Of a stretch of 64,000 bases of DNA, positions 48,412 through 58,693 are shown one piece after another. The position numbers were made by a program, and so were the translations under genes. The stretch covers positions 11,398,390 through 11,462,389 of the forward strand of contig CM029669.1 of the NCBI GenBank assembly GCA_017311315.1. The letters are read 5' to 3'. The notes under the pieces are model-generated. The model did no database searches and was not told the DNA's origin. It was given only the letters and a program-made list of their open reading frames with translations. The first letter of the stretch is position 1. Each line of letters starts with the position of its first letter. The stretch is from Dendrocalamus latiflorus (Eukaryota; Streptophyta; Magnoliopsida; Poales; Poaceae).

Positions 48412-51400
48412 CTACAGTCCATAAGGACAAACCACCCCAAGCTCTCCCCGCAGAGCTGAAAACCTCGAACTATCCAATGGCTTGGTGAAGATGTCAGCCA
48501 ACTGGTGGTCACTCTCCACAAACTGGAGCACTATATCGCCCTTCTCTACATGGTCTCTAAGGAAGTGATAACGGATATTGATGTGCTTGGTCCGAGAGTG
48601 TTGCACTGGGTTCTTAGCAATGTTAATCGCAGAAGTGTTATCACAAAAGAGTGGAACACTGTCGATAACTAACCCAAAGTCCCGCAGGGTCGAAGCCATC
48701 CAGAGTACCTGACTGCAGCAGCTGGCTGCAGCAACATACTCGGCCTCTGCGGTGGACTGTGCAACACCGGACTGCTTCCTAGAAGACCAAGAGACGAGAG
48801 AAATGCCAATGAATTGGCAAGTGCCAGAAGTGCTCTTCCTATCTATCCTACAGCCAGCAAAGTCTGCGTCCGAGAAGGCTCTCAAGGAAAGACAGGATGA
48901 GGAAGAGTACCAGATACCATAATCAATGGTAGCTCGGAGGTACCGAAAGATGCGCTTCACTGCCTGGCGGTGAAATACGCGAGGAGAGGCCTGAAAACGA
49001 GCACACAGACACACAGAGAAGTGTATGTCTAGTCTCGAGGCAGTGAGGTACAAGAGGGAGCCGATCATACTCCTATACTCCTTCTGATCAACTGGCTCGC
49101 CATCCTCATCTGGGTCGAGTGAAGCTGAGGTAGCCATCGGAGTGGACACCGGCTTACCATCACTCATATCGAAGCGCTTCAGAAGGTCCCAAGTGTACTT
49201 GCCCTCATGCAAGAAGGTACCCTCCCGAGTCTGCTTGATTTGGAAGCCAAGGAAGAAGCTCAACTCGCCCATCATGCTCATCTCAAACTCCGAGCTCATG
49301 ACATCGAAAAACTGGGAAACGAAAGCATGCGAGGAGCCGCCAAAGATGATGTCATCTACATAAATCTGGACGAGCAACAGATCAGTGCCATGTCGGCGGA
49401 TGAACAAGGTCTTGTCAACTTTACCCATCTCAAAACCATGACTCAACAGGTAGAACTTAAGCCTCTCATACCAAGCTCTAGGAGCCTGCTTAAGTCCATA
49501 CAAAGCTTTGGAAAGCTTGAAGACATGGTTTGGGTATTTAGGGTTTTCGAAACCAGGAGGCTGTCGGACATAGACTTCTTCCTCAATGAACCCATTAAGA
49601 AAGGCACTCTTGACGTCCATCTGGTAAAGCTTGAAACCTTTAGAAGCTGCAAAGGCAAGCAGGATTCTAATGGCCTCAAGTCGAGCTACAGGGGCAAAGG
49701 TCTCCTCGAAATCCAGACCCTCAACCTGGGAATACCCCTGAGCTACCAGCCTAGCCTTGTTTCGAACAACCACTCCATCCTCGCTCTGCTTGTTCTTGAA
49801 CACCCACTTAGTCCCAATGACATTTTGACCTCGCGGGGGCTCGACAAGCGACCAGACCTTGTTTCTCTCGAAGTTTTCTAGCTCCTCATGCATGGCATTG
49901 ACCCAAGACTCGTCGGAAAGAGCATGAGAAACATCTTTGGGCTCGAAAGAAGCAACAAAGGCAGAATGGAGACAGAATTGAGACATGCCAGATTTTGAAC
50001 GAGTGACTCGCTCAAATAAGTCTCCAATAATCTGCTCGGAAGGATGGGCTTTTTGAATGTGTCTAGGAGGTCCTGGATGAAAGGAAGAAGTGGCATCTAC
50101 CTCATGAACTGGTGAAGTAGGAACAGAGCCACTAGCTCTAGAAGAAGTAGAAGGTATGGGCTGATCTCCCTGAGGTGCGGTGGAAGAAGGCACCTCAAGG
50201 GGTGGATAAGAGACTGGATCGGGTAGGCAACCCTCATCTCCATCATCCTCATCATCCACGAAGATGGGCTCGGACTGCTCTAAAGAACCTGAGATATCGG
50301 GCCTAGTCCCCGGACTGGCCTCATCGAAGGTCACCTCATAGGTCTCTACCAACTTACTAGACTCGCAGTTCCAAACGCGATATGCCTGCGAAGAAGACAA
50401 GTACCCTAGAAAGATCCCATCACAAGAACGTGACTCGAACTTGTCTAGGTTCCCCGACTTTAAAATGAAGCACTTGCAACCAAACACGCGAAAATGCGAG
50501 ACACTGGGCTTTCGCCCATATCTCAACTCATAACAAGTGCGATGCAAGTGTGCCCGAAGAAAAACTCGATTTGAAACATGGCACGCGGTGGCTATAGCCT
50601 CAACCCAAAACTTCCGCGGTGTAGAGTACTCATCAAGCATCGTCCTGGCCATCTCGACCAAGGTACGGTTCTTCCTCTCCACGACGCCATTCTGCTGTGG
50701 GACGTGCGGAGAAGAGAACTGGTGCTCTACACCTGTCTCATCACAAAACCTCTTAAAGTAGGAATTCTTGAACTCCGTGCCATTATCACTGTGGATCGCT
50801 CGTAAGGCACCCGGGAGCTCAACAGAAAGCCTACTGAAAAGACCTCAGAAATGTGAAAATGTCTCATCCTTCGAGGCTAAGAAAAACACCCAAGAAAACC
50901 TCGAATAGTCATCGACCACAACAAGAACATACCACTTCCCTCCGGCTGACTGCACTCGAGCTGGTCCGACTGTGTCCATGTGGAGCAGCTGTCCCGGTGC
51001 ATCGGTCATCGTAACTGTGACCGGAGGATGACAAGCGGCAACCATCTTGCCGTGCCGGCATGGAGCACAAACTAGATCTTTGACCATCTTGAGTTTAGGC
51101 AGACCACGAATGAGATCGTGGCCGCTAACTCGGGTCAAATGGTCAAATCAAATATGACCAAGTCTCCTATGCCAGAAAGTCAGATCGCGGGACTCCAAAG
51201 CAACCAAACACCGGAGAGGATCACCAGAAGACTCAGAAAAATCAGCACAAAAGATCCTCCCATAACGAGAAATCCCGCAAACCAGACTACCCGAAGAGTC
51301 AAGAATTTTACAAGCGTTTTTCTTGAAGCTCACCTCATAACCGTCATCGGTAAGCTGAGAAACCGAAAGCAAATTATACTGCAGCTTACTAACCAAGGCA

Positions 51401-51606
51401 ACATCCCTCAAAAGAAATGAATCATTAACACGCACTGTACCTTTGGCGATGACGCGCCCAGATGAAGCATCTCCGAAGGTGATCGTCTCATCACCTGGAG
51501 CACGGGCTAGGGAAGAGAACCAACGGGAGTCTCCGGTCATGTGCTGTGAGCACCCGGAGTCTACGAGCCAAACCTCTCCCTTCCCTACCCGGCGAGCCTG
51601 AGTCAA
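48412..51606 (-). pseudogene. pol of Sirevirus-like element (PR-IN-RT-RNase H), two nonsense codons
   Basis: The frame begins at a TTG overlapping the gag stop. Protease WLVDSGCSQHMTG is about 15 codons in. The integrase zinc region (HRRLGH, CAPCRHGK) is followed by the catalytic core (MDTVGP, SDNGTEF, QNGVVERKNR). RT shows YQMDVKSAFLNG near 49620 and YVDDIIFGG near 49350. RNase H (FSDADFAG, STAEAEYVAA) ends at the TAG at 48412. Two stops lie in the same frame: TGA at 51148-51150, where the sister copy has Gly, and TGA at 50845-50847, where the sister copy has Arg (a C-to-T change at a CpG). From 50682 a 756-codon frame is fully open. The protein is broken as it stands. Confidence 0.92.
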
Positions 51607-54530
51607 ACAGAGAGTAAAGTCTCAGTACTGGGGTAAATCAAGAGTGATTTTGGCACCCAATACTGAACAACACGTCGAGCAGATGAAGTAGTCAAGCACG
51701 ACTGACCTCTATCTACCATACGCTCTCTGCCACTCACCAAGCCAGAAGGTCTACGTGTAGACCTGAAGCTGTTGCTGGGTCCGACTGCTACGGGAAAGCG
51801 AGTCGGCACACCGGCAACATGCTGATCGCGCCGCGGGTAGCTATCTCGACGGGGGAAACGAGATCTAACCTCAGGACGGCGGAAGTCACAACTAGGAGCA
51901 GCATGAGGACGAAAACCGGAAGACTCAGAAAAACCAAGTCCTCGATGCTGCCCAAACCCATCAAGAAAAGCAGTCCTAGATCTCGTGCTGGTCTCAGGTG
52001 CACCCAAGGTCTGGGGCTGACCCTGAATACGCCTAAGTGCCTCAACACGGTCTCTACGCGCAATCCTGGCGCGCCTGAAGCATCTCTCGACCGAGTGCCC
52101 ATCGTTCTGACAGAAGGTGCAGTGGTACTTCACCTTCTGAGAGGTGGAAGTAGCACCAAGAGGCTTCGCCTTCTGAGAGGCCGAAGCAGCAGGTGGAATC
52201 ACCTTGCTGTCAGAAATCCCCTGGACATAGCCCGCTGATTTGAATTTGACCTCATCAGACCTGGGCTCAACCTCGATCGCACCTCCTACTATGGGTCTAA
52301 GAATAGTAGGTGGATGCTTCCTTATGTCCTCATAAAAATCATATCCTAGACCTTGATTAAATCTGCAAATTTTAGACTGGTCCAGAATAAGATTAAGCTT
52401 CTTCTTGCCGCCTACAAATCTCTCGAGAGTGTTCATAAGATACTGACACTCCCGAAAGAGAGAGGTGCATGAAGAGCAGGGAGAAGAGGGAACAGCAGGG
52501 GGTAAGGGAGCAGAAGAAGAACCAACAGTAGAGGAGAGAATGGCTTGTGCATGCACAGCCGACCCTGAAGGGACAGTCCTACTACTAGCCGGTTGGTTTA
52601 CATCGCTAAGCGTCTCCACCTTACCCTGGGGCTTCTCCCCCGCCTCAGCAATCACATCACAATGAGATTGTAGCTTCTCTAAAAAGTCCTTAGTTAGCTT
52701 CACACATTTATCATTCAAAGCAACGAGTTCAAGTTTTAGTTTGTCACAACTAATGCATGGTGAGCTAAAAGGGTCCTTAGTCGCAAACTGAGCCAACTTC
52801 CTATCATGATCAATTATATCTTGAAACTGTTTGGAGACAGCTTCAAGTTCAGCAGTTAACTTAGGATAGTTCAAGCATGAATCAATCGGCTCAAGTAAAC
52901 AAGCTTGTAGTTCAGCAATTTTATGATCTGCCCGTTTTAAGTTCATCTTCAAGTTATTGCAATTTTCACAGGACTCGGGCAGATCAAGAAGCATGGCATA
53001 AGGTCCTCTAGTAGCAATATCCTTAACCTCACATGAGGTGGGAGAAGTAGTCTCATCAGTAGTAAGTAGGGTAACAACCATCCTACTCAACTCTAACTCA
53101 GCAAGCAGACTAACATTCTCCACCTTAATAACATCAAGCTCGGAGGACACACTATCATGCGAGATCCTTAGTTTCTCCAAATCACCCAACAAAGCATAGC
53201 ATGTATCACAATCGTCACGGGAGGGAGCAGATGTAAGTGAAGTAAGCTCCCGTGACAGTCTATCTACTTCCTTCTCTAACTCGGTACACCTAGCCCTAGC
53301 TCTAGCACGAAAACCACCTAGCTTAAGAAATGCTTGATTGAGCTGGTCATAGGTGGGGCATACCTCATTCGAGTCGGAGTACAGCTCGCTGTCGCTGAGT
53401 TCGCCCTCGAGGGCCATGAAGCACATGCCGGAGAAGTCGTCGCCGCTCTTGGGGTCCTGGTCACCCGTCCCGTCGTCGTCGCTCCATCCCTCCACCTCGC
53501 TGAGGTCGAGGTCATCAAAGGCGGTGAGGACGCGGTGAAACAGCTTCTTGGCCTTCCCGAAGTCGCGGAACTTCTTCTTGCCCGGCGACTGAGCTGGAGT
53601 CTTCTTGTTGTGGTTCTTGTCGGTGTAGTCGTTCTTGCCCGAACCGCCGTAGTCATTCTTGCCCTTCTCCAGCTTGGGGCAGTTTGCCCGAATGTGGTTG
53701 GGGCCACCACACTCAAAGCAAATGACTGGTCCGCCTCTCTTTCTATCCCTCCTCCTCTTGTAAGCATGGGAGAACTTCCGAGTAAGGAGGGCCAGCTGTT
53801 CATCCTCTAGCTTCTCTAACTGATCATCAGTTACATCACAGAGAGCAGCTAGGGAGAACCCACAAAGTGAATCGGCAGAAAAACCAGAAGCTGAACTGGG
53901 ATCAGTGACTAGAGCCATCGATTGTGACTTCGACTTACGAGAGACAATGTCGATCTCGTGCGTCTTGAGGCGCGAGTACAGCGCGTCAAGCATCAAAGTC
54001 GAGAGGTCGGTGGTGTCCTTGATGGTAGTCACCTTCATCTCCCAAACACGAAGGTCGAGTGCAGCAAGCATTTGAGGAGCGTTGTCCGAGTCAGAGTATG
54101 TGAGACCGACGGCTCGGAGATTGCTCAAGATCTTGTGAAAACGCGCAAAGCACTCATCAAGGGACTCGCCAGCAAGCATTTCAAACTTGTTGTAATCTCG
54201 CTTGAACTGGTCCTGTCTCACCGTCTTAATCTGGGTGGTGCCCTCATGGTATGCATCGAGGGTCTCCCAGATATCGAAGGCGGACGAAAGATGAGAGATG
54301 CGGTTAAACTCACTACGACTCAGGCTCTGAATAATGATGTTCCTTGCCTTAGCATTCGCCTCAACATCAGCCATGTTCCTGGCATTGATGTTCTCATTGG
54401 CAGGAATAACAAACAGGACCTTGACCTTGCGCCAGATGGCGTACCCCTGGGCCTGGATGTATGTCTCCATTCGGCTCTTCCAGAAGGGGTAATCGATGCC
54501 ATCGAAAACGGGCGGCTTGGTCGAGTACAT
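51603..54530 (-). CDS. gag of Sirevirus-like element, intact 975 codons
   Basis: Gag forms the particle that packages element RNA. The annotated start is at 54530; an in-frame ATG at about 54542 is an alternative. The retrotransposon gag domain occupies roughly residues 1-210 (PPVFDGIDYPFWKSRMETY). The CCHC knuckle CFECGGPNHIRANC is at about 270. A long linker follows with an acidic block, then coiled-coil-like segments (KMNLKRADHKIAEL) and the motif ERFVGGKKKLNLILD. A second Cys/His cluster comes next (YHCTFCQNDGHSVERCF), then a basic Arg-rich tail ending near QYWVPKSLL. This length is typical of Sirevirus gags and much longer than in most copia elements. The stop overlaps pol in the -1 frame. 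Confidence 0.9.
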   Translation of the reverse strand: MYSTKPPVFDGIDYPFWKSRMETYIQAQGYAIWRKVKVLFVIPANENINARNMADVEANAKARNIIIQSLSRSEFNRISHLSSAFDIWETLDAYHEGTTQIKTVRQDQFKRDYNKFEMLAGESLDECFARFHKILSNLRAVGLTYSDSDNAPQMLAALDLRVWEMKVTTIKDTTDLSTLMLDALYSRLKTHEIDIVSRKSKSQSMALVTDPSSASGFSADSLCGFSLAALCDVTDDQLEKLEDEQLALLTRKFSHAYKRRRDRKRGGPVICFECGGPNHIRANCPKLEKGKNDYGGSGKNDYTDKNHNKKTPAQSPGKKKFRDFGKAKKLFHRVLTAFDDLDLSEVEGWSDDDGTGDQDPKSGDDFSGMCFMALEGELSDSELYSDSNEVCPTYDQLNQAFLKLGGFRARARARCTELEKEVDRLSRELTSLTSAPSRDDCDTCYALLGDLEKLRISHDSVSSELDVIKVENVSLLAELELSRMVVTLLTTDETTSPTSCEVKDIATRGPYAMLLDLPESCENCNNLKMNLKRADHKIAELQACLLEPIDSCLNYPKLTAELEAVSKQFQDIIDHDRKLAQFATKDPFSSPCISCDKLKLELVALNDKCVKLTKDFLEKLQSHCDVIAEAGEKPQGKVETLSDVNQPASSRTVPSGSAVHAQAILSSTVGSSSAPLPPAVPSSPCSSCTSLFRECQYLMNTLERFVGGKKKLNLILDQSKICRFNQGLGYDFYEDIRKHPPTILRPIVGGAIEVEPRSDEVKFKSAGYVQGISDSKVIPPAASASQKAKPLGATSTSQKVKYHCTFCQNDGHSVERCFRRARIARRDRVEALRRIQGQPQTLGAPETSTRSRTAFLDGFGQHRGLGFSESSGFRPHAAPSCDFRRPEVRSRFPRRDSYPRRDQHVAGVPTRFPVAVGPSNSFRSTRRPSGLVSGRERMVDRGQSCLTTSSARRVVQYWVPKSLLIYPSTETLLSV

Positions 54531-54582
54531 GTCCGTCGCTATGGCTCTTGAGACCAGTTAAGATCTATTGATTAGAGCTAAC

Positions 54583-54597
54583 CGGCTCTGATACCAA
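54583..54597 (-). other. Primer-binding site of Sirevirus-like element
   Basis: TGGTATCAGAGCCGG on the minus strand, next to the 5' LTR; same as in the left element. Confidence 0.9.
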
Positions 54598-54598
54598 T

Positions 54599-56410
54599 TG
54601 TAGGACCGAAATGGCGACAGAGGGGGGGTGAATGTCGCTGGCTTCAAAAACGCCCCCGAGAATTCGCACGCAGATATTGCAGAAACAGAGCAGCTCACAA
54701 AAACACATTATGCTGAAACTTGGAACGCATGCGATACCCAAAAATCCAGCATAAAACAGAGATTAACCAGTAAAAATTTCAACTAAAAATAATGCCGTTT
54801 GATTTGCATGCAAAATGGATGAAAACAGAAAAGAAGAGAAATTTCCTTGTACATTTGCCCAAACGAGAGAATAATGTACAGAAGTAATGCTACTTGTTGT
54901 CCTGGCCGAAAGCAAATCTGAAAAGCACCTACTGGCCAAAAGCTTAAAAGAAAAGACTGCAGATTGCCATTCAAAAAGGAAAATCAAAAGAAACTGTTTG
55001 GCAGTCCTTGGAGGCAAGACTGTAAATGATTTCCTTGCCGAGAGCAGGATGAACTGAGAGAGACGTTCTTTAATTACTACTCCAATTCGGCACAACAGGA
55101 TGAAGTAGAGATCTGGACTAGCAGCCGCAAAAAAAAACAAAAAAAAAACTGAGACTACTGGCTGCCGAAGGAAATTAAATGAAGAATCACCAAGAGAAAT
55201 AAAGTGCTGCCATGAGAGCAATAGTACCTAGCTGAAAGCAAGAAATGCTAGATCCAGTACTACTCCAAGGAGAATAGATGCTTGGCAAGAAGGTAGGAAC
55301 TCCTTTCCAGATACTAATACAACTCGAGGGATCAATCTGGAAGAAGCTCAAAACTTAGCACTTGACTTAAGAAAGATCAAGAGAAAGAACTAGAGCAGCA
55401 AAGAGACTGAAATACAAAAGCACACAACAAGAGAACACAAAGAGAAGAACTTCAGATTTTCATTTCAATAAACACGAGATACAAAGAACTACGTCCCCAT
55501 ACGCATGGACATTCGGATGAATGATTACAAGAATTCTCAATCCATCCTCTCCCTCTCAATCCTCAAGAACACCAAGAGCTACACATGCTTCTTGGGAGGA
55601 ACACACACATACACACATGGAGAGACCCAAATGGAACCCTAACTTTTACACCCACTCTCTCAAATTTCAGCACACATCTCCCTCTCCTTTTATAACCACT
55701 CACTAATGGGTTTGCACATGCTTTACCCATTAGACCTTCCAACAACTCGGCGCTTTATCCAAACCCGCTTCCTTTTGTGAGCCCTGCGTTTTTACCGAAA
55801 CGCCCCTCGCGCACCTTCCAGGAAGCTTCCTCATCCCTTGCCTCGCAAGCCACGCAGCTTCACCGTCTTCGGCACACCTCGACCGTTCTGACCTCAGCGC
55901 CACCTGCGCCTAGTCCGGTCCACCGTGCCTTGCCACGACTCCACCTCAAGTCTACGTCGTCTTCGACACATCCCGACCGTTCTGACCTCAGCGCCACCTG
56001 CACCTAGTCCGGTCCACCGTGCCTCGCCACGACTCCACCTCGAGTCTACATCGTCTTCAACACATCCCGACCGTTCTGACCTCAGCGCCACCTGCACCTA
56101 GTCCGGTCCTCCGTGTCTCGCCACGACTCCACTCGATGTCCTGCAGCCACACAGACAAGAAACACGTCAAATAGCACCGCTCGATACATGAAAGCGTAAA
56201 TAGCACAAGCACATCATATGACGAAGTCCAAACCTGTCGAAATATCAAAATATGCAACCTAATCCCATACGACCAGGAATGACCAAGTCCGACCGAGCCC
56301 GATTGCGCCACGCAACGACTCGACTCCGAACCACTCAAACCAAACTCGACTAACATAACCAATGTCAATTACTCATCATACACATGTGGTCACCTCCACA
56401 TGGTTCATCA
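54599..56410 (-). repeat. 5' LTR of Sirevirus-like element
   Basis: 1812 bp, about 98.5% identical to the 3' LTR by eye. It contains the TATA-like motif near 55688 and the 94-bp tandem array (units starting near 55875, 55969 and 56063). Confidence 0.95.
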
Positions 56411-56989
56411 CTGTGATAGTCTCGTATTACTAACCGTCTGTGATAGGCGAGAATCATCGCTACCGGCGTACGTGATCCAGAGACCAGAGATGAAGAAAAG
56501 AAGTGGGAAGAAGCAGATGGATAGTCGCTCACCGAAGAAGTCGGCTATATCGGCTGCTCACCGAAGAATCTGGGAATGTCTTTTTTTGAACTTTTGTAAT
56601 AAAATTGACTTGAATTTTGCAGAAAAAAGAAGGATTGTCGGAGTGGACATCATATCTCGGCAGTAGTCGGCATCGTCGAGGAACATGCAAATACAGAGGC
56701 AAGCACAACAACACATTTAGATCTATTACAGGATAACAAGCTAGTGAACTTTTCATGGAACGACGGTGCGGGTAAACAAGACACACTTACCACACTTACA
56801 GGCATATATGCTCACAGTGGATGAACTCACGCGTGACTAGTACCGGTGGAAAGGTAGATGGGGCGTTATTTATAAGGGCCGAGCAGAGGGAGGAACTGCT
56901 GCCTGCTATTCGATGTGGAGAGAATGGACGGGTGAGATTGGAATCCTGGGTATACGCCAATTATTGGTGACACGTGATTATCACACGCC

Positions 56990-57200
56990 AATTATTGGTG
57001 ATATGTGATTATCACAGACGGTTATTAAAGCGAACCGTGTGTGATAATAACTATCACAGACGGTTCTTAATACGAGCCGTCTGTGATGTTTCTGTTATCA
57101 CAGACGGTTCTTAATACGAGCCGTCTGTGATGTTTCAGTTATCACAGACGGTTCGTATTAATAACGGTCTGTGATATTAATATCAGACGAACGGTTGAAC
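56990..57200. repeat. CACTA internal block of cacagacggtt repeats
   Basis: At least eight alternating direct and inverted copies of the 12-14 base motif, including two near-identical 40-base units around gttcttaatacgagccgtct. Confidence 0.88.
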
Positions 57201-57212
57201 GGTTTGTGATAT

Positions 57213-57407
57213 TAATAGCAGAGATGGCTTGAAATACGAAGCGTCTGCGTTAATGCTTAAATATGCGCGCCCTAATCCTGCTCTTCTACACACTATGCTC
57301 TCCCTGATCATAATAGCAGAGATGGTTTGAAATACGAAGCGTCTGCATGCGTTCATGCTTATATATGCGCGCCCTAATCCTTCTACACACTATGCTCTCC
57401 CTGATCA
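57213..57407 (+). repeat. 98-bp tandem duplication carrying a TATA-like box
   Basis: Bases 57213-57310 and 57311-57407 are near-identical: both start taatagcagagatgg and run to ctctccctgatca. The second copy has ttatatatg (57358-57366) where the first has ttaaatatg. The second copy ends 27 bases before the ORF's ATG, so this looks like a duplicated core promoter and 5' UTR. Confidence 0.85.
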
Positions 57408-57434
57408 TCTTCTTCATCACCAGATTTCTCAATA

Positions 57435-57965
57435 ATGACTTCTAAAATTCTTTTGATCTCTTTCCTCTCATCTATCCATCATGAGTTGTTCGGACGCAAC
57501 CTTACACAGGCGGCCAAAAATTTACGTCTGGAGCAACTCCTCCGCTCACGCCCTGCCCTCCTTCCTCGACTCGCTTCCATCCGTCAGCTGGACCTCATCA
57601 TCCGCTGTCGACGGAGGTGTCTCATTGCCACTCAGGATAGGGAAACTGCCCTCAGCCTCGTTCTTCTCTACAATGTGCGCAAGGCGGAGGAAGATCTTGC
57701 GGCATTGCAGACACACTTGGATAAACTTTCCGATCAAGCAGATTGGGCCGATGATGCGGAAGCGCATCTTGACATCCTGTTTCAGATTTTGGAACATGCT
57801 AATGATCATTTGCCCATGCTTGAGGAGGAAGTCGAGAAGGCAAGGGCAATCTTGACGGCATTCGAGAACACAGCGGCTGATCCTCCAACTCCAGAAGTCG
57901 ACGAAGAAGCATATGAAGCCCAGAAGATTCAAAGCTGGGAATGTCTTTTTATTGCACTTTTGTAA
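57435..57965 (+). CDS. Hypothetical 176-aa protein carried by the CACTA element
   Basis: An uninterrupted ATG-to-TAA frame. I do not recognise the family. The predicted protein starts with a short hydrophobic stretch (ILLISFLSS, residues 4-12), then a basic Leu/Arg-rich helix (about 25-65) and an acidic heptad-like region (about 75-145) suggesting a coiled coil. The tail (146-166) is rich in Pro and Glu. A TATA-like motif lies about 70 bases upstream inside a duplicated block, and gtaataaaat overlaps the stop as a possible poly(A) signal. The frame has a more even base composition than its AT-rich flanks. It could be a captured host gene fragment, a transposon accessory gene or a chance frame; its integrity in a non-coding neighbourhood favours one of the first two. 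Confidence 0.5.
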   Translation: MTSKILLISFLSSIHHELFGRNLTQAAKNLRLEQLLRSRPALLPRLASIRQLDLIIRCRRRCLIATQDRETALSLVLLYNVRKAEEDLAALQTHLDKLSDQADWADDAEAHLDILFQILEHANDHLPMLEEEVEKARAILTAFENTAADPPTPEVDEEAYEAQKIQSWECLFIALL

Positions 57966-58019
57966 TAAAATTACCTTGAATTTGACTCTCGTCTCTATAG
58001 ATTCTGTAGTTTAAACGAT

Positions 58020-58411
58020 ACCACAGACGGTTCGTATTACTAACCGTCTGTGAAATGTCACAGACGGTTAGTAATACAAACCATCTGTGATGTCTAAAAT
58101 TATCACAGACGGTTCCAATTAATAACCGTCGATGATATTTTCACAGACGGTTATTCACAGAAACCGTCTGTGATAATTTTAGACATCACAGACGGTTCAT
58201 GTTAATAACCGTCTGTGAACTTTCACAGACGGTTAGTAAAACGAACCGTCTGTGATGTCTCATTTATCATAGACCGTTTGTGTTAATAACCGTCTGTGAA
58301 AATATCACCGACGGTTGCCAGTATAAACCGTCTGTGACAGTTTAATCACAAACGGTTCCGTATGAACCGTCTGTGATGTAGCCGTCTAGTATAGCCTCTT
58401 CTGTAGTAGTG
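58020..58411. repeat. CACTA right subterminal repeat block
   Basis: About 20 copies of the cacagacggtt motif in alternating orientation up to the terminal inverted repeat. Confidence 0.9.
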
Positions 58412-58672
58412 GGTGCAGATTAGAGGAGTTCTAATCCATGAATTTTCTATTATAGATGCAAAAACTAAGAACCCTAAAAGAACGATAAAGCAACATGAAG
58501 GAAACATGAGATGTAATGGACAACAACTATGTAATTGAAACTAACGGATTGAAAACTAACAAAACTCACAAGATGCAAATGAATTGAAAACTAAGGCTAG
58601 ATTTTTTTTGCTTGTATATAGGATAGAAAATAAAAACTAAACTAGGGTAAAAGATTGATCCTACCATGTCAA

Positions 58673-58690
58673 CCCGGCGCTCTGATAACA
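58673..58690 (-). other. Primer-binding site of gypsy element
   Basis: The minus strand reads TGTTATCAGAGCGCCGGG three bases after the LTR end. It is a Met-tRNA-like site with one mismatch to the usual tggtatcagagc. Confidence 0.7.
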
Positions 58691-58693
58691 AGA

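Larger units (their letters stand above)
44885..56410 (-). mobile_element. Sirevirus-like Ty1/copia retrotransposon, nearly complete
   Basis: This 11,526-bp element has LTRs at 44885-46690 (3') and 54599-56410 (5'), TG...CA ends and the 5-bp duplication ctgtg (44880-44884 and 56411-56415). On the minus strand come the Met-tRNA primer-binding site, a 975-codon gag, pol (PR-IN-RT-RNase H) and a 1.7-kb non-coding spacer with several polypurine tracts. About 28 substitutions separate the LTRs by eye (about 1.5%), so the insertion is recent. Long LTRs, the long gag, RT motifs such as MMGELSFFLG and the multiple purine tracts point to the Sirevirus lineage. Two nonsense codons in integrase make this copy defective. 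Confidence 0.93.
44708..58411 (+). mobile_element. CACTA transposon carrying a small gene, split by a copia element
   Basis: It begins CACTGCTACGGACAG and ends with the complement of CACTACTACAGAAGAG, flanked by ggt (44705-44707 and 58412-58414). Without the copia insertion it is about 2.2 kb. Both ends are packed with direct and inverted copies of atcacagacggtt, the same subterminal motif as the element at 7433-8581, so the two belong to one family. No transposase is present. It contains an intact ORF at 57435-57965. The left part before the copia is only 172 bases, so the copia landed in the left subterminal repeat block. Confidence 0.9.

Noticed and set aside
48412..50682. The 756-codon frame as an independent gene
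   Set aside because: It is the integrase C-terminus, RT and RNase H part of pol, opened by a nonsense codon upstream, not a separate gene.
54320..54502. Small frames overlapping the Sirevirus-like gag on either strand
   Set aside because: Shadow frames of the intact gag CDS.
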